A DNA stretch of 64,000 nucleotides from Chryseobacterium glaciei (lineage in GTDB: Bacteria > Bacteroidota > Bacteroidia > Flavobacteriales > Weeksellaceae), in the NCBI RefSeq assembly GCF_001648155.1, contig NZ_CP015199.1, positions 868,001 through 932,000 of the forward strand, read 5' to 3'. The translations under genes and the position numbers were made by a program. Positions 8,952-17,868 of the stretch are shown in pieces; the stretch's first letter is position 1; the number at the start of each line of letters is the position of its first letter. The notes under the pieces were generated by a model, which did not search any database, was not told the DNA's origin, and saw nothing but the letters and a program-made list of their open reading frames with translations.

Positions 8952-8986
8952 TAAAAAAAAACGGATTCCCATAAAGAATCCGTTCC
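8952..8986 (-). terminator. Terminator of the TonB receptor gene
   Basis: Stem AACGGATTC (8960-8968) with GAATCCGTT (8976-8984); read leftward it is followed by a T run (A run at 8952-8960). Confidence 0.8.
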
Positions 8987-9018
8987 TAATAAATAATAAT
9001 AGAAAGCTAAAAAAACAT

Positions 9019-11775
9019 TTAAAAATTGAAATTAAGTCTTGAAAACAGATATCTACCATTCTGTCCAAACTGCGATGTAGAGCGCGAATAGATGAACTGA
9101 TCGTTATTGGTAGATGCCGTAAGATTTTTTGTAGGATAAATATCAAACAAATTATTTACCCCTAAAGTAAGTCCAACATTTTTTGTAAACTGATAAGCCA
9201 CAGAAAGATCCGTGATGATTTTTGGAGTGATTTGCTGATGTTCATTCGTCTCAACAATTCCGTTTCCGTTGGCATCAATGATATCCGGACTTGTTACTTT
9301 TCCGAAATAAGTATTTCTTAAATAAACAATTGTTTTCCCCCAAGAAAGCTGGTTTGATAAACTTGCTTTTACCCTTGGTACAGCTTCTTCCAAATAAATT
9401 CTTGAGGCTTCAGAAAAATAGACATTTTCTAAATTCGTTTCCTGTAAAGAACCTGAGGAATGAATATTTCCAACTTTTTTCGTCTGATTAAGATTGATCG
9501 CAAAATTGTTATCCAATTTCACTCCGGAAAACCTCAAATTATGACTGATAACCACATCTAAACCTTTTGTTTCCGTGTCAATTGCATTGGCAAATAGCTG
9601 AACTGCATTTACTCCGGCCGCATCAAAGGCTTCCTGTGCTGCTGCAGAAACCGCAGCTCTTGCAAACTGCCCTGTAAGAATAATTCGATTATCAATTCTT
9701 GTAAAATATCCATCTGCTGTAAATGTTAAATTAGCAGCCGGAATTTTATAGGTAAAACCTACACTTGCCGACTTTGAAGTTTCCTGTTTTAAGCTTGGAA
9801 TACCCAATAAATTGGCAACTTTTGAATCATTGCTAAAAGTTCCAACCTCTTTTAAAACCCCGTCTGTAAACAAAGTAGACGTTACATTATAATAAATCTG
9901 ATGAATTGATGGAGCTCTAAACCCCGTAGATCCTGCAAATCTCAAGTTAAAGTTTTTATCTAATTTAACTCTGGAAGCCAGCTTATAATTAAAAGTAGAG
10001 CCAAAATCAGAATAATTTTCATATCTCGCTGCTGCGTCTACCAATAACCAATCTGTGAAATTAAATTCCAGATCTGCATATCCTGCAACCGACTGGCGGT
10101 TTTTATCCACCGCATTTTCAGGTCTGAAACCTCCGAAAACCTGTGATCCTCCTGGCAGTACGTTTCCGAAGAAATCTGTTGGTCTTGCAGAACTGCCATT
10201 CCAAACATTTCCATTTACATCATATGTTGCATATGACGCTTCTTCTCCGGCCGTAATTTTGAAATTTTCATAACGGTGTTCTGCTCCGAAAGCAACATTA
10301 ATTCCACTCCAGACATCATATTTTTTAGAAAAATCTAAATTGATTGTATTTTGTGAGAATCTTAATCCACCTGCACTAAACTCGCTTGGCGAGGCAAATC
10401 TCAACGATGTATTTCCTGTATTTTGAATAGTATAATCAAATGAATTTTGCCCGAAAGTATTGCTTAAATCAATATTCCAACCACTCCAATTTCCTTTAAT
10501 TCCTGCAGAAAGCGACAAATCCTGAATATCCGTCCCAATCTGTGGCAAATATCCGTTGGCTGCCAATCCTGTAAACGTTCTGCTCTGATTAGGCTTTCTG
10601 TAAAAACCTCCGGAAGTACCTTGTCTGTAGCTGTAACCACCAAAAGTATAGACTTTCCAGTTATCATTTATTGGAATTTCAATGTTGGCAAATAACTGAT
10701 GATTGCTAAGCTTAGACTGACCAACCTGCATATTGAAATCTTTTCTATCTTGACCTCTGTACGCTAATTCTTTATCAGTTACATCAAAATTTAATAAGGA
10801 TTGAAGACCTTGCTGGATAACATTTCCATTACTGTCTTTTATATCTTGAATTGTGTTAGCATTCTGTATCGCCGACTGTTGTGTGGAACTAAAATAATTT
10901 ACACCCTGAGCATATTGATGAATAGAATTAATAATTTGCTGAGAGTTTGGTATACTTCCGATATTCGTAAAAAGGGAAGATAAATTCACTCCATTATTCA
11001 AAGCGCGTTGTTCTATGGCGTTGTAAGCATTGTAAATCGTACCACTTTCTGTTCCTGCTCTGTAAGTTGGATTTCTGAACTGTGAAGTCCATGTTATGTT
11101 GTAAAAACCACCTTTTTTTCCTATTTTATTTCCGTAATTAAGATCAACCTGAATATTCTGTCCGTCAAAATCTCCGGTATGATCATTGCCTGTTGGCGTC
11201 AAATTACCTCCATAATTTACCTGTCCAGTTAGTTTTCCAGTATCTTTTTTCAATTCTAAATTGATAACTCCTGCAATCGCATCCGAACCATATTGAGCGG
11301 CAGCTCCGTCACGCAAAACCTCAATTCTGGTTAATGCAAAAGATGGAATTGAGTTTAAATCCGTTCCCACACTTCCTCTTCCAGGCGATCCGTTGACATT
11401 CACTAAGGCTGAAGTATGCCTTCTTTTTCCATTCACCAGAACCAAAACCTGATCTGGGCCAAGTCCTCTTAACTGGGCAGGATCGAGGTGATCCGCCCCA
11501 TCTGCATTCGTCTGAATTGTGGACGTAAAAGATGGAGCAACCGAATTTAAAATCTGCGAAATATTGGTTTGCGGAAGAATAACCGAAGATTCTTTTACAT
11601 TAAATACATCCACAGGAACCGGACTGTCAACTTTAGACCTTGCACCACTTCTTGATCCCAGAATTACCACTTCCTCTACATCTCCCGTCTTTAAAGTATC
11701 TTTTTGTTGAGCGTATGTATAAGTTCCCAAGAAAAAAAGTACGGAAACTGAAAAAATTGTCTTTTTATTTTTCAT
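9019..11775 (-). CDS. TonB-dependent outer-membrane receptor
   Basis: At 918 residues it has receptor size. Signal peptide MKNKKTIFSVSVLFFLGTYTYAQ is followed by a plug domain (about 40-175) with QLRGLGPDQVLVLVNGKRRH and IEVLRDGAAAQYGSDAIAGVINL, then a long 22-strand-type barrel ending in aromatic YLFSRLNFNF. It lacks the N-terminal carboxypeptidase-regulatory-like domain and adjacent SusD of glycan systems, so it is more likely a siderophore, cobalamin or other small-ligand receptor. The ligand cannot be read from sequence. Single gene with its own terminator. Confidence 0.95.
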   Translation of the reverse strand: MKNKKTIFSVSVLFFLGTYTYAQQKDTLKTGDVEEVVILGSRSGARSKVDSPVPVDVFNVKESSVILPQTNISQILNSVAPSFTSTIQTNADGADHLDPAQLRGLGPDQVLVLVNGKRRHTSALVNVNGSPGRGSVGTDLNSIPSFALTRIEVLRDGAAAQYGSDAIAGVINLELKKDTGKLTGQVNYGGNLTPTGNDHTGDFDGQNIQVDLNYGNKIGKKGGFYNITWTSQFRNPTYRAGTESGTIYNAYNAIEQRALNNGVNLSSLFTNIGSIPNSQQIINSIHQYAQGVNYFSSTQQSAIQNANTIQDIKDSNGNVIQQGLQSLLNFDVTDKELAYRGQDRKDFNMQVGQSKLSNHQLFANIEIPINDNWKVYTFGGYSYRQGTSGGFYRKPNQSRTFTGLAANGYLPQIGTDIQDLSLSAGIKGNWSGWNIDLSNTFGQNSFDYTIQNTGNTSLRFASPSEFSAGGLRFSQNTINLDFSKKYDVWSGINVAFGAEHRYENFKITAGEEASYATYDVNGNVWNGSSARPTDFFGNVLPGGSQVFGGFRPENAVDKNRQSVAGYADLEFNFTDWLLVDAAARYENYSDFGSTFNYKLASRVKLDKNFNLRFAGSTGFRAPSIHQIYYNVTSTLFTDGVLKEVGTFSNDSKVANLLGIPSLKQETSKSASVGFTYKIPAANLTFTADGYFTRIDNRIILTGQFARAAVSAAAQEAFDAAGVNAVQLFANAIDTETKGLDVVISHNLRFSGVKLDNNFAINLNQTKKVGNIHSSGSLQETNLENVYFSEASRIYLEEAVPRVKASLSNQLSWGKTIVYLRNTYFGKVTSPDIIDANGNGIVETNEHQQITPKIITDLSVAYQFTKNVGLTLGVNNLFDIYPTKNLTASTNNDQFIYSRSTSQFGQNGRYLFSRLNFNF

Positions 11776-11818
11776 AGACTTTCTAAAATAATTAATAATT
11801 TATGTTTTTTTTGAGGAG

Positions 11819-11861
11819 CAAATGTAAATCATATTTATTAGTCTACAAAATTAATAGACTT
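11819..11861 (-). promoter_or_regulatory. Promoter and possible operator of the TonB receptor gene
   Basis: Read leftward, a perfect -7 box TAcaTTTG spans 11826 to 11819, 44 bases before the start codon. Just upstream lies an inverted pair AGTCTA (11840-11845) and TAGACT (11855-11860) spaced by 9 bases, where the -33 region would be. It could be a repressor or activator site. The remainder of the 297-base spacer up to 12072 is AT-rich and shows nothing else. Confidence 0.4.
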
Positions 11862-12072
11862 TTAAATTGTAAAAATCTTTATCCTCTAAATTCATTAAAT
11901 AAATTTTCCATCTAAAAATCACTGCCAATTTAATTTTTAAAGAGTAAAATGGTATTTCACCAACCGATCTTATGACAATCAATCATTTCATTTAAACATG
12001 ATGTAAAAATGCTAACACACTGATTAATAATTAATAATAACTTATTATATTTACTCTTAAATAACACATAAT

Positions 12073-13998
12073 ATGATAAAATTAAATTTACTCGAAGAGA
12101 CTCGTTTTGAAAAATTACCTGTCACTGTTTTTGAAAATCCCAAATCTGCTTCCATCAATGTCGCTCATCGCATCGCCAATATTATTAGAAAAAAACAGGC
12201 AGAAAATACGTTCGCTGTACTAGGCTTGGCAACCGGAGTTACTCCAATTGCAGTTTATAACGAGTTGGTGAGATTGCACAAAGAGGAAGGTTTAAGCTTT
12301 AAAAATGTAATCACTTTTAATCTCGACGAATATTATCCAATGCTTCCCAATGCTTCTCAAAGCTATGTTACCTTTATGAATGAAAACCTTTTCGATCATA
12401 TTGATATAGAAAAAGAGAACATTCATATTCCGGATGGAACTTTACCTTTAGAAGATATTCCTGACTTTTGTTTAAATTATGAAAAGAAAATTGCAGAACT
12501 TGGTGGATTAGACATTCAAATTTTGGGAATAGGACGTACAGGACACATTGGTTTTAATGAACCCGGATCTGCACCAAATTCAGGAACACGTTTGGTTACG
12601 CTTGACGATCTTACCCGACGAGATGCTGCAAAAGATTTTGGCGGAAAAAGTTTTGTTCCCACGAAAGCAATCACGATGGGTATCGGAACCATTTTTAAAG
12701 CTAAAGAAATCATTCTGATGGCTTGGAGCCGTAAAAAAGCTTCCATTATTAAAAAAGCCGTAGAAGGAAAAATTTCAGGAAAAGTTCCCGCGACCTATCT
12801 CCAATTATCTAATAATGTAGAATTTATTCTGGATCAGCCTGCTGCTTCTGAGCTTACCCGTTTTGACACTCCCTGGCAGGTAAAAGATTGTGTTTGGACT
12901 GATGAATTGATTCACAAAGCCGTCATCTGGCTCGCCAATCATCTGCAGAAACCTGTTTTAAAACTAACAGAAGACGACTACAATAACAATGGAATGGCTC
13001 AGTTAGCCACCGAAAAAGGCCCCGTTTACAATATTAATATTCATATATTTAATAAATTACAACACACCATTACAGGCTGGCCTGGTGGAAAACCTAATGC
13101 CGATGACTCTCAACGTCCCGAAAGAGCCGAACCGTCTCAAAAACGTGTGATTATTTTTTCACCACACCCTGATGACGATGTTATTTCGATGGGCGGAACC
13201 TTTATTCGATTGGTAGATCAAAAACATGATGTTCATGTAGCTTATCAAACTTCGGGAAATACTGCTGTTTGGGATGATGATGCACTTCGTTTTATAGAGT
13301 TTAATGTTGATTTTACCGAAAAAATGGGAATGGATAGCGCAAAACTCAAAGAAATGTATCAAAATATGCGCTTATTCATTGATCAGAAAAAACCGAATCA
13401 GGTAGATACTTCTGAGATTCAAACCATCAAAGGATTGATCCGAAAAGGAGAAGCTATTGCTGCAGCCCGTTATTGCGGTTTGGAGGACGATCACATTCAT
13501 TTTCAGTCACTTCCTTTTTACGAAAGTGGAAAAACGAAAAAAAATCCGGTTACAGATTTGGACATTGAATTAACAATGAAACTTCTTCAAAAAATACAAC
13601 CTCATCAGGTTTTCGCAGCCGGAGATTTTGAAGACCCTCACGGAACGCATATTGTTTGTTTTAATATTATTTTAGAAGCTTTAAAACGTTTACGCAAAAC
13701 TGAAAGCTGGGTGCAAGATTGCTGGTTATGGATGTATCGCGGTGCGTGGCATGAGTTTGAAACCCACGAAATTGAAATGGCAGTTCCCATCAGTCCGCAG
13801 GAATTGGAAAGAAAGAAACACGCTATTTTTAAACATCAAAGTCAGAAAGACAGAGCTGTTTTTCCGGGCGATGATGCAAGGGAATTCTGGCAACGTGCCG
13901 AAGACCGTAATCGCGAAACTGCGCAAGCTTATGATGATTTGGGACTTTCTGAATATGAGGCGATGGAAGCTTTTGTGAGATGGAAGTTTGAGGACTAA
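12073..13998 (+). CDS. nagB: NagB-like glucosamine-6-phosphate deaminase fused to a PIG-L/LmbE deacetylase domain
   Basis: A 641-residue fusion. Residues about 1-275 are a NagB domain (LGLATGVTP; FNLDEYYPM with Asp85; GIGRTGHIGFNEPGS with His158 and Glu163). Residues about 355-600 are a PIG-L/LmbE metal-dependent N-deacetylase with IFSPHPDDDVISMGG (zinc motif HPDD at 365-368) and a later DPHGTH. Together the domains suggest removal of acetyl and amino groups from amino sugars. Where E. coli NagB has catalytic Asp141 (NDGH), this protein has Thr156 (RTGH), so deaminase activity is uncertain. Similar fusions are, from memory, common in Bacteroidota. Monocistronic. Confidence 0.9.
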   Translation: MIKLNLLEETRFEKLPVTVFENPKSASINVAHRIANIIRKKQAENTFAVLGLATGVTPIAVYNELVRLHKEEGLSFKNVITFNLDEYYPMLPNASQSYVTFMNENLFDHIDIEKENIHIPDGTLPLEDIPDFCLNYEKKIAELGGLDIQILGIGRTGHIGFNEPGSAPNSGTRLVTLDDLTRRDAAKDFGGKSFVPTKAITMGIGTIFKAKEIILMAWSRKKASIIKKAVEGKISGKVPATYLQLSNNVEFILDQPAASELTRFDTPWQVKDCVWTDELIHKAVIWLANHLQKPVLKLTEDDYNNNGMAQLATEKGPVYNINIHIFNKLQHTITGWPGGKPNADDSQRPERAEPSQKRVIIFSPHPDDDVISMGGTFIRLVDQKHDVHVAYQTSGNTAVWDDDALRFIEFNVDFTEKMGMDSAKLKEMYQNMRLFIDQKKPNQVDTSEIQTIKGLIRKGEAIAAARYCGLEDDHIHFQSLPFYESGKTKKNPVTDLDIELTMKLLQKIQPHQVFAAGDFEDPHGTHIVCFNIILEALKRLRKTESWVQDCWLWMYRGAWHEFETHEIEMAVPISPQELERKKHAIFKHQSQKDRAVFPGDDAREFWQRAEDRNRETAQAYDDLGLSEYEAMEAFVRWKFED

Positions 13999-14038
13999 TT
14001 CTTTACTTGAATTTTCACTAAAACTTATATTAAATTTC

Positions 14039-14066
14039 CCACAGATTACACAGATTTGCACAGATG
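14039..14066. repeat. Short tandem repeat CACAGAT
   Basis: CACAGAT occurs at 14040, 14049 and 14059, a 9-10 base period. It follows the nagB stop. Confidence 0.5.
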
Positions 14067-14090
14067 ATTGCGTATAATTCTTTTTCAATA

Positions 14091-14125
14091 AGCCTTGTCA
14101 AGGTTTAAAACCTTGACAAGGCTTT
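14091..14125. terminator. Perfect 16-bp hairpin between nagB and the helicase gene
   Basis: Arms 14091-14106 and 14108-14123 are perfectly complementary around one central base. It separates convergent genes and can act as a terminator in both directions. Its core (CAAGGTTT/AAACCTTG) resembles the hairpin at 51150-51182, so it may be a dispersed repeat used as a terminator. Confidence 0.65.
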
Positions 14126-14134
14126 ATAAATAAA

Positions 14135-16465
14135 TTAAATCTTAGTCAACTTAGCATATTTCAAGATCAGATTTTTTTCGCCTTCATGCATGAAAATAAC
14201 TTTTGCCTTAATATTTTGCGGGTCTGTACCGTCCAAGAAAGTTACCTGTCCGATTCCGAAACGGTCGTGTCTTACACTGTCTCCTACTACGATATCCTGA
14301 GAAGAAGCTCCGCTTGGATTAATAATTTTAGCCGTGCTTACAGGTTTCAATTTTCTTGGTTCAGCAATTGGCTTTGAGCCTTCTGCTTTTTCAATACTTT
14401 TCTTTTCAACTCTTTTGAAACTTTTCATTTCAGAAGGATGTTCATCGAAAATATTTGATTTTACACCCGTATTATTAATGAAACGTTTTTCGATCGCAGG
14501 ATTCACAAATTCAATAAACTCTTCATCAATTTCACTTAAAAATCTTGAAGGTTCTGCATCGGTAATTTTACCCCATTGAAAACGGGAAACTGCATATGAG
14601 AAAAACACTTGTTTTTCAGCTCTCGTTAAGGCAACGTAAAATAAACGTCTTTCCTCTTCCAAATCTTCTCTGGTTGCAGAACTCATAAAGCTCGGGAAAA
14701 GGTTTTCTTCCAAACCAACCAAGTGGACAACCGGAAATTCCAGTCCTTTTGAAAGGTGAATGGTCATTAAAGAAACCATTTCATCCTCATTATCTTTATT
14801 TTGTGTATCCGCCGAAAGAGCAATATTTTCAAGGAAATTCGGTAAACTTGGGTCTCCATCTTCCAGCTGCATCTGTTCTTCGATAAAGCCCTGCATGGAG
14901 TTCATTAATTCCTGAACGTTTTCTACACGGGAAATTCCTTCCGGAGTCTGATCGTCTTTTAAAAATTTAATCAAACCGCTTCGTTTGGCAACTTCCATTG
15001 CAACATTGTAGGCTGTTTCCGTTTTTAACAACACTTGAAATGCCTTGATCATCGACCAAAAATCACTCAATTTTGTTAAGACTCCGTTATTAAAACCTAA
15101 TTGCGGTGCATAAATCGGAAGATTATCTAAAACATTAGACACCGGAATATTTTGAGAATCTGCAAATACTATCAACTTATTCTGAGTCGTTTCTCCGATT
15201 CCTCTTGTCGGATAATTAATGATTCTCATCAACGCTTCCGAGTCATTTTCATTCACCAATAATCGAAGATAACCGATCAAATCTTTAACTTCTTTTCTTT
15301 GGTAGAAAGACAATCCTCCATACACTTTGTACGGAATATTTTTACGTCTCAGCGCATCTTCAAAGGCACGTGTTTGAGAGTTTGTTCTGTATAAAATAGC
15401 GAAATCACTGTATTTCCTTTGATCTCTATTTCTTAATTCCCAGATATTTCCGGCAACGAAATTGGCTTCATCCGCATCGGAAAGCGAACGGTAGACTTTA
15501 ATTTTATCTCCCAGTTCATTTTCACTGAAAACGTTTTTCTTAAACTGCTGTAAGTTTTTAGCAATCACAACATTGGCCGCATTTACGATCGTTTGTGTTG
15601 AACGGTAATTTTGTTCCAAAGAAACAGTTACTGCGTCCGTATAATCTTTTTTAAAGTTTAAGATATTGTAAATATTAGCGCCACGGAAAGAGTAAATAGA
15701 CTGAGCGTCATCTCCAACCACACAGATATTTTCAAATTTTGAAGCTAATGCTTTAACAATAAGATACTGAGAATGGTTTGTATCCTGGTACTCATCCACC
15801 AAAATATATCTGAATCTGTCTTGATATTTTGCTAAAGCTTCCGGAAAACGAGTTAATAATTCATTGGTTTTCAATAATAAATCATCAAAATCCATTGCTC
15901 CATTTTTGAAACATTGTTCAACATATTTCTGATAGATCTGTCCGATGAATTTCATGTTGGCTTTTTCATCAGCTTCGACCAATTCAGGATTGTTGAAATA
16001 GGCCTTTACCGTGATCAGGTTATTTTTATAAGTAGAAATTCTTGACTGAACTTTTTTCGGTTTATACAAATCTGCATCTACATTCATGTCTTTGATCACT
16101 TTTCGGATAACATTTAAAGCATCCTGCTGATCATAGATCGTAAAATTGGAAGGATAGCCTAAATAATGACCTTCAATTCTCAAAATTCTTGCAAAAACAG
16201 AGTGAAAAGTTCCCATCCAAAGGCTTCTTGCATTGCTTTGTCCAACCACTTTTGCAATACGTTCTTTCATTTCTTTTGCCGCCTTATTGGTAAAGGTAAG
16301 CGCCAGAATATTGAAAGGGTCTACTCCATTCGTAATCAAATGAGCGATACGCATCGTCAGTACACGCGTTTTTCCGGAACCCGCTCCCGCAAGCACCATC
16401 AGAGGTCCTTGTAACGTGGTAACGGCTTCATATTGTGATTCATTGAGTCCTTTCAGATAATCCAT
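14135..16465 (-). CDS. pcrA: ATP-dependent DNA helicase, UvrD/PcrA type
   Basis: From ATG 16465 the protein has 776 residues, beginning MDYLKGLNESQYEAV (Q motif). Superfamily 1A helicase motifs appear in order: Walker A AGAGSGKTRVL, LALTFTNKAAKEM, VDEYQDTN (II), GDDAQSIYSFRGA (III), EQNYRST (IV), LMTIHLSKGLEFPVV (V) and RRLFYVALTRAEKQV (VI). The C-terminal tail (about 725-776, VGDSVRHDRFGIGQV) is the PcrA/UvrD tudor-like domain. It unwinds DNA 3' to 5' in nucleotide excision and mismatch repair. A TTG start at 16489 is rejected because it falls inside the -7 box. Confidence 0.96.
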   Translation of the reverse strand: MDYLKGLNESQYEAVTTLQGPLMVLAGAGSGKTRVLTMRIAHLITNGVDPFNILALTFTNKAAKEMKERIAKVVGQSNARSLWMGTFHSVFARILRIEGHYLGYPSNFTIYDQQDALNVIRKVIKDMNVDADLYKPKKVQSRISTYKNNLITVKAYFNNPELVEADEKANMKFIGQIYQKYVEQCFKNGAMDFDDLLLKTNELLTRFPEALAKYQDRFRYILVDEYQDTNHSQYLIVKALASKFENICVVGDDAQSIYSFRGANIYNILNFKKDYTDAVTVSLEQNYRSTQTIVNAANVVIAKNLQQFKKNVFSENELGDKIKVYRSLSDADEANFVAGNIWELRNRDQRKYSDFAILYRTNSQTRAFEDALRRKNIPYKVYGGLSFYQRKEVKDLIGYLRLLVNENDSEALMRIINYPTRGIGETTQNKLIVFADSQNIPVSNVLDNLPIYAPQLGFNNGVLTKLSDFWSMIKAFQVLLKTETAYNVAMEVAKRSGLIKFLKDDQTPEGISRVENVQELMNSMQGFIEEQMQLEDGDPSLPNFLENIALSADTQNKDNEDEMVSLMTIHLSKGLEFPVVHLVGLEENLFPSFMSSATREDLEEERRLFYVALTRAEKQVFFSYAVSRFQWGKITDAEPSRFLSEIDEEFIEFVNPAIEKRFINNTGVKSNIFDEHPSEMKSFKRVEKKSIEKAEGSKPIAEPRKLKPVSTAKIINPSGASSQDIVVGDSVRHDRFGIGQVTFLDGTDPQNIKAKVIFMHEGEKNLILKYAKLTKI

Positions 16466-16488
16466 ACTGCAAAAAAATTTTGGGAACA

Positions 16489-16496
16489 CAAAATTA
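16489..16496 (-). promoter_or_regulatory. -7 box (TAatTTTG) for the helicase gene
   Basis: Read leftward, TAATTTTG spans 16496 to 16489, 23 bases before ATG 16465. Confidence 0.5.
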
Positions 16497-16616
16497 GTGT
16501 ATTATATGGAGAATTCAAATTTTGATTTTGTCGCATCATTGAAAATAACAAACTCTTCAGAATGTTTCTGAAGAGTTTGTTCTCTAATCTAGTTGTTTAA
16601 AAATTTATATTCTAAT

Positions 16617-17201
16617 TCATTTTTGTTGAAGTTTTTTAGATTGCTCTTTAGATTTATTATACTTATCTACTTCCCCCCAATATACATCGTAAAATTTTGT
16701 TCTGCGACGAAGATTTTTTATCCCATCAGCAAAGTATTCTGTTATTTTATTTCTGTCTGGTGAGTGCTCTGTAAGACAATCTTTCTCATCATCATAAACC
16801 AATACACAAGAGTAAATACCCTCAAATTTTTCTTCTCCACCAGCATAAATGGTGTACAGCGTATTTTTATTTGGAAACAAACGTCTTTTTTCCCAAACTA
16901 AAATGGGATGTTCTTCATTATTAGGACGAATTTCTTTATCCCAAACCCCAAAATTGTCAAACATCATTTGTTGAGTATAACTAGCAAAATATGTATTATT
17001 AAACCTAAGCTCATGGAGTGTATCCTTTTTTGCAGCAACCGGAATCTTAATAATATTAAAATCTTTATAACCACGTTTATAGATAATTGGAGTATTTGGG
17101 TTAAATGTTCTTTCTGGAGCCCCAACAGGCTTAGTTTTCTTCTGAGCATTACAGAAAAAAAGAAAATTAAACAATAAGATAAGTGAAAATATAATTTTCA
17201 T
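16617..17201 (-). CDS. Exported protein of unknown function
   Basis: A 194-residue protein with signal peptide MKIIFSLILLFNFLFFCNAQ. The mature part is basic, with a beta-rich middle (NNTYFASYTQQMMFDNFGV) and a Lys/Gln-rich end. No family recognised. It is the last of a leftward cluster of exported proteins (19420 to 16617), 48 bp after the DUF6705-like gene. A short hairpin lies at about 16553-16580, downstream of its stop. Confidence 0.75.
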   Translation of the reverse strand: MKIIFSLILLFNFLFFCNAQKKTKPVGAPERTFNPNTPIIYKRGYKDFNIIKIPVAAKKDTLHELRFNNTYFASYTQQMMFDNFGVWDKEIRPNNEEHPILVWEKRRLFPNKNTLYTIYAGGEEKFEGIYSCVLVYDDEKDCLTEHSPDRNKITEYFADGIKNLRRRTKFYDVYWGEVDKYNKSKEQSKKLQQK

Positions 17202-17249
17202 TGTTTATGTTTTTTTTAATAAATCGCCAATATTCACGATTCTTATTAT

Positions 17250-17855
17250 TTACTGCTTTATCATTGTAAACTCTCCTCTTGGTAAGGAAAAATCAGGAGG
17301 GTTCATGTTTTCAAAATCAGGTAGAACATCTGTTAACTTCACCTGTAAAACTTCTTGTCCGTTTACCATTGTTTTCCTTATGATATAATCTCCTGATCTG
17401 TTTGTGTCTACATCTCTTATTTTTAAACGTAATCTTTTCTCGTTGGGATTGCATTGTGGACATTTCCACACTCTGTTGTTATTTTTAATTGGAGCATTTC
17501 CAGCTAATGCATGTTTTGCAAATTGGTTATTATACACAACATTAAGATTAGAAAGTGTATTTGCTTTTTCTACTCCATTCACTATATATTGATATTCTCC
17601 GATAATTAAATCTTCAAAGTGCAGTCCTTCAGTTTGCTTTATCATCTTTTGCAAAATGATTTTGAATTTTTTATTTCCATTAGTATAAATATATGTTCCT
17701 TGAAATGGATCTAAAACATTATTTAAATCTTTTTTATAATAATTATAGTAGGTATTAGTCATTCCAGAATAAGTAGTATCTGTTATATCAACAATAGTTT
17801 GTGATTTTACAATACTTGAGATAAATAGAATTAATATTATATGTATATATTTCAT
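17250..17855 (-). CDS. DUF6705-like exported protein
   Basis: A 201-residue protein with a signal peptide ending near VKSQ. The segment LDPFQGTYIYTNGNKKFKI followed by LQKMIKQTEGLHFEDLIIG resembles the DUF6705 family found in Chryseobacterium and relatives, often next to variable surface proteins. It has a CPQC pair (VWKCPQCNP) that could bind metal or form a disulfide. Family assignment is from memory of the GTY-x4-GNK-F pattern. It starts 13 bp after the JAMM-like fragment and is probably cotranscribed. Confidence 0.65.
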   Translation of the reverse strand: MKYIHIILILFISSIVKSQTIVDITDTTYSGMTNTYYNYYKKDLNNVLDPFQGTYIYTNGNKKFKIILQKMIKQTEGLHFEDLIIGEYQYIVNGVEKANTLSNLNVVYNNQFAKHALAGNAPIKNNNRVWKCPQCNPNEKRLRLKIRDVDTNRSGDYIIRKTMVNGQEVLQVKLTDVLPDFENMNPPDFSLPRGEFTMIKQ

Positions 17856-17868
17856 TTGATTAAGTTTT

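Noticed and set aside
11776-12072. Riboswitch upstream of the TonB receptor
   Set aside because: The leader is only about 40 bases and shows no conserved cobalamin or other aptamer element, only a -7 box and a weak inverted pair.
13726-14088. Leftward 120-residue frame opposite the 3' end of nagB
   Set aside because: Antisense to the PIG-L domain and runs into an intergenic tandem repeat; no supporting signals.
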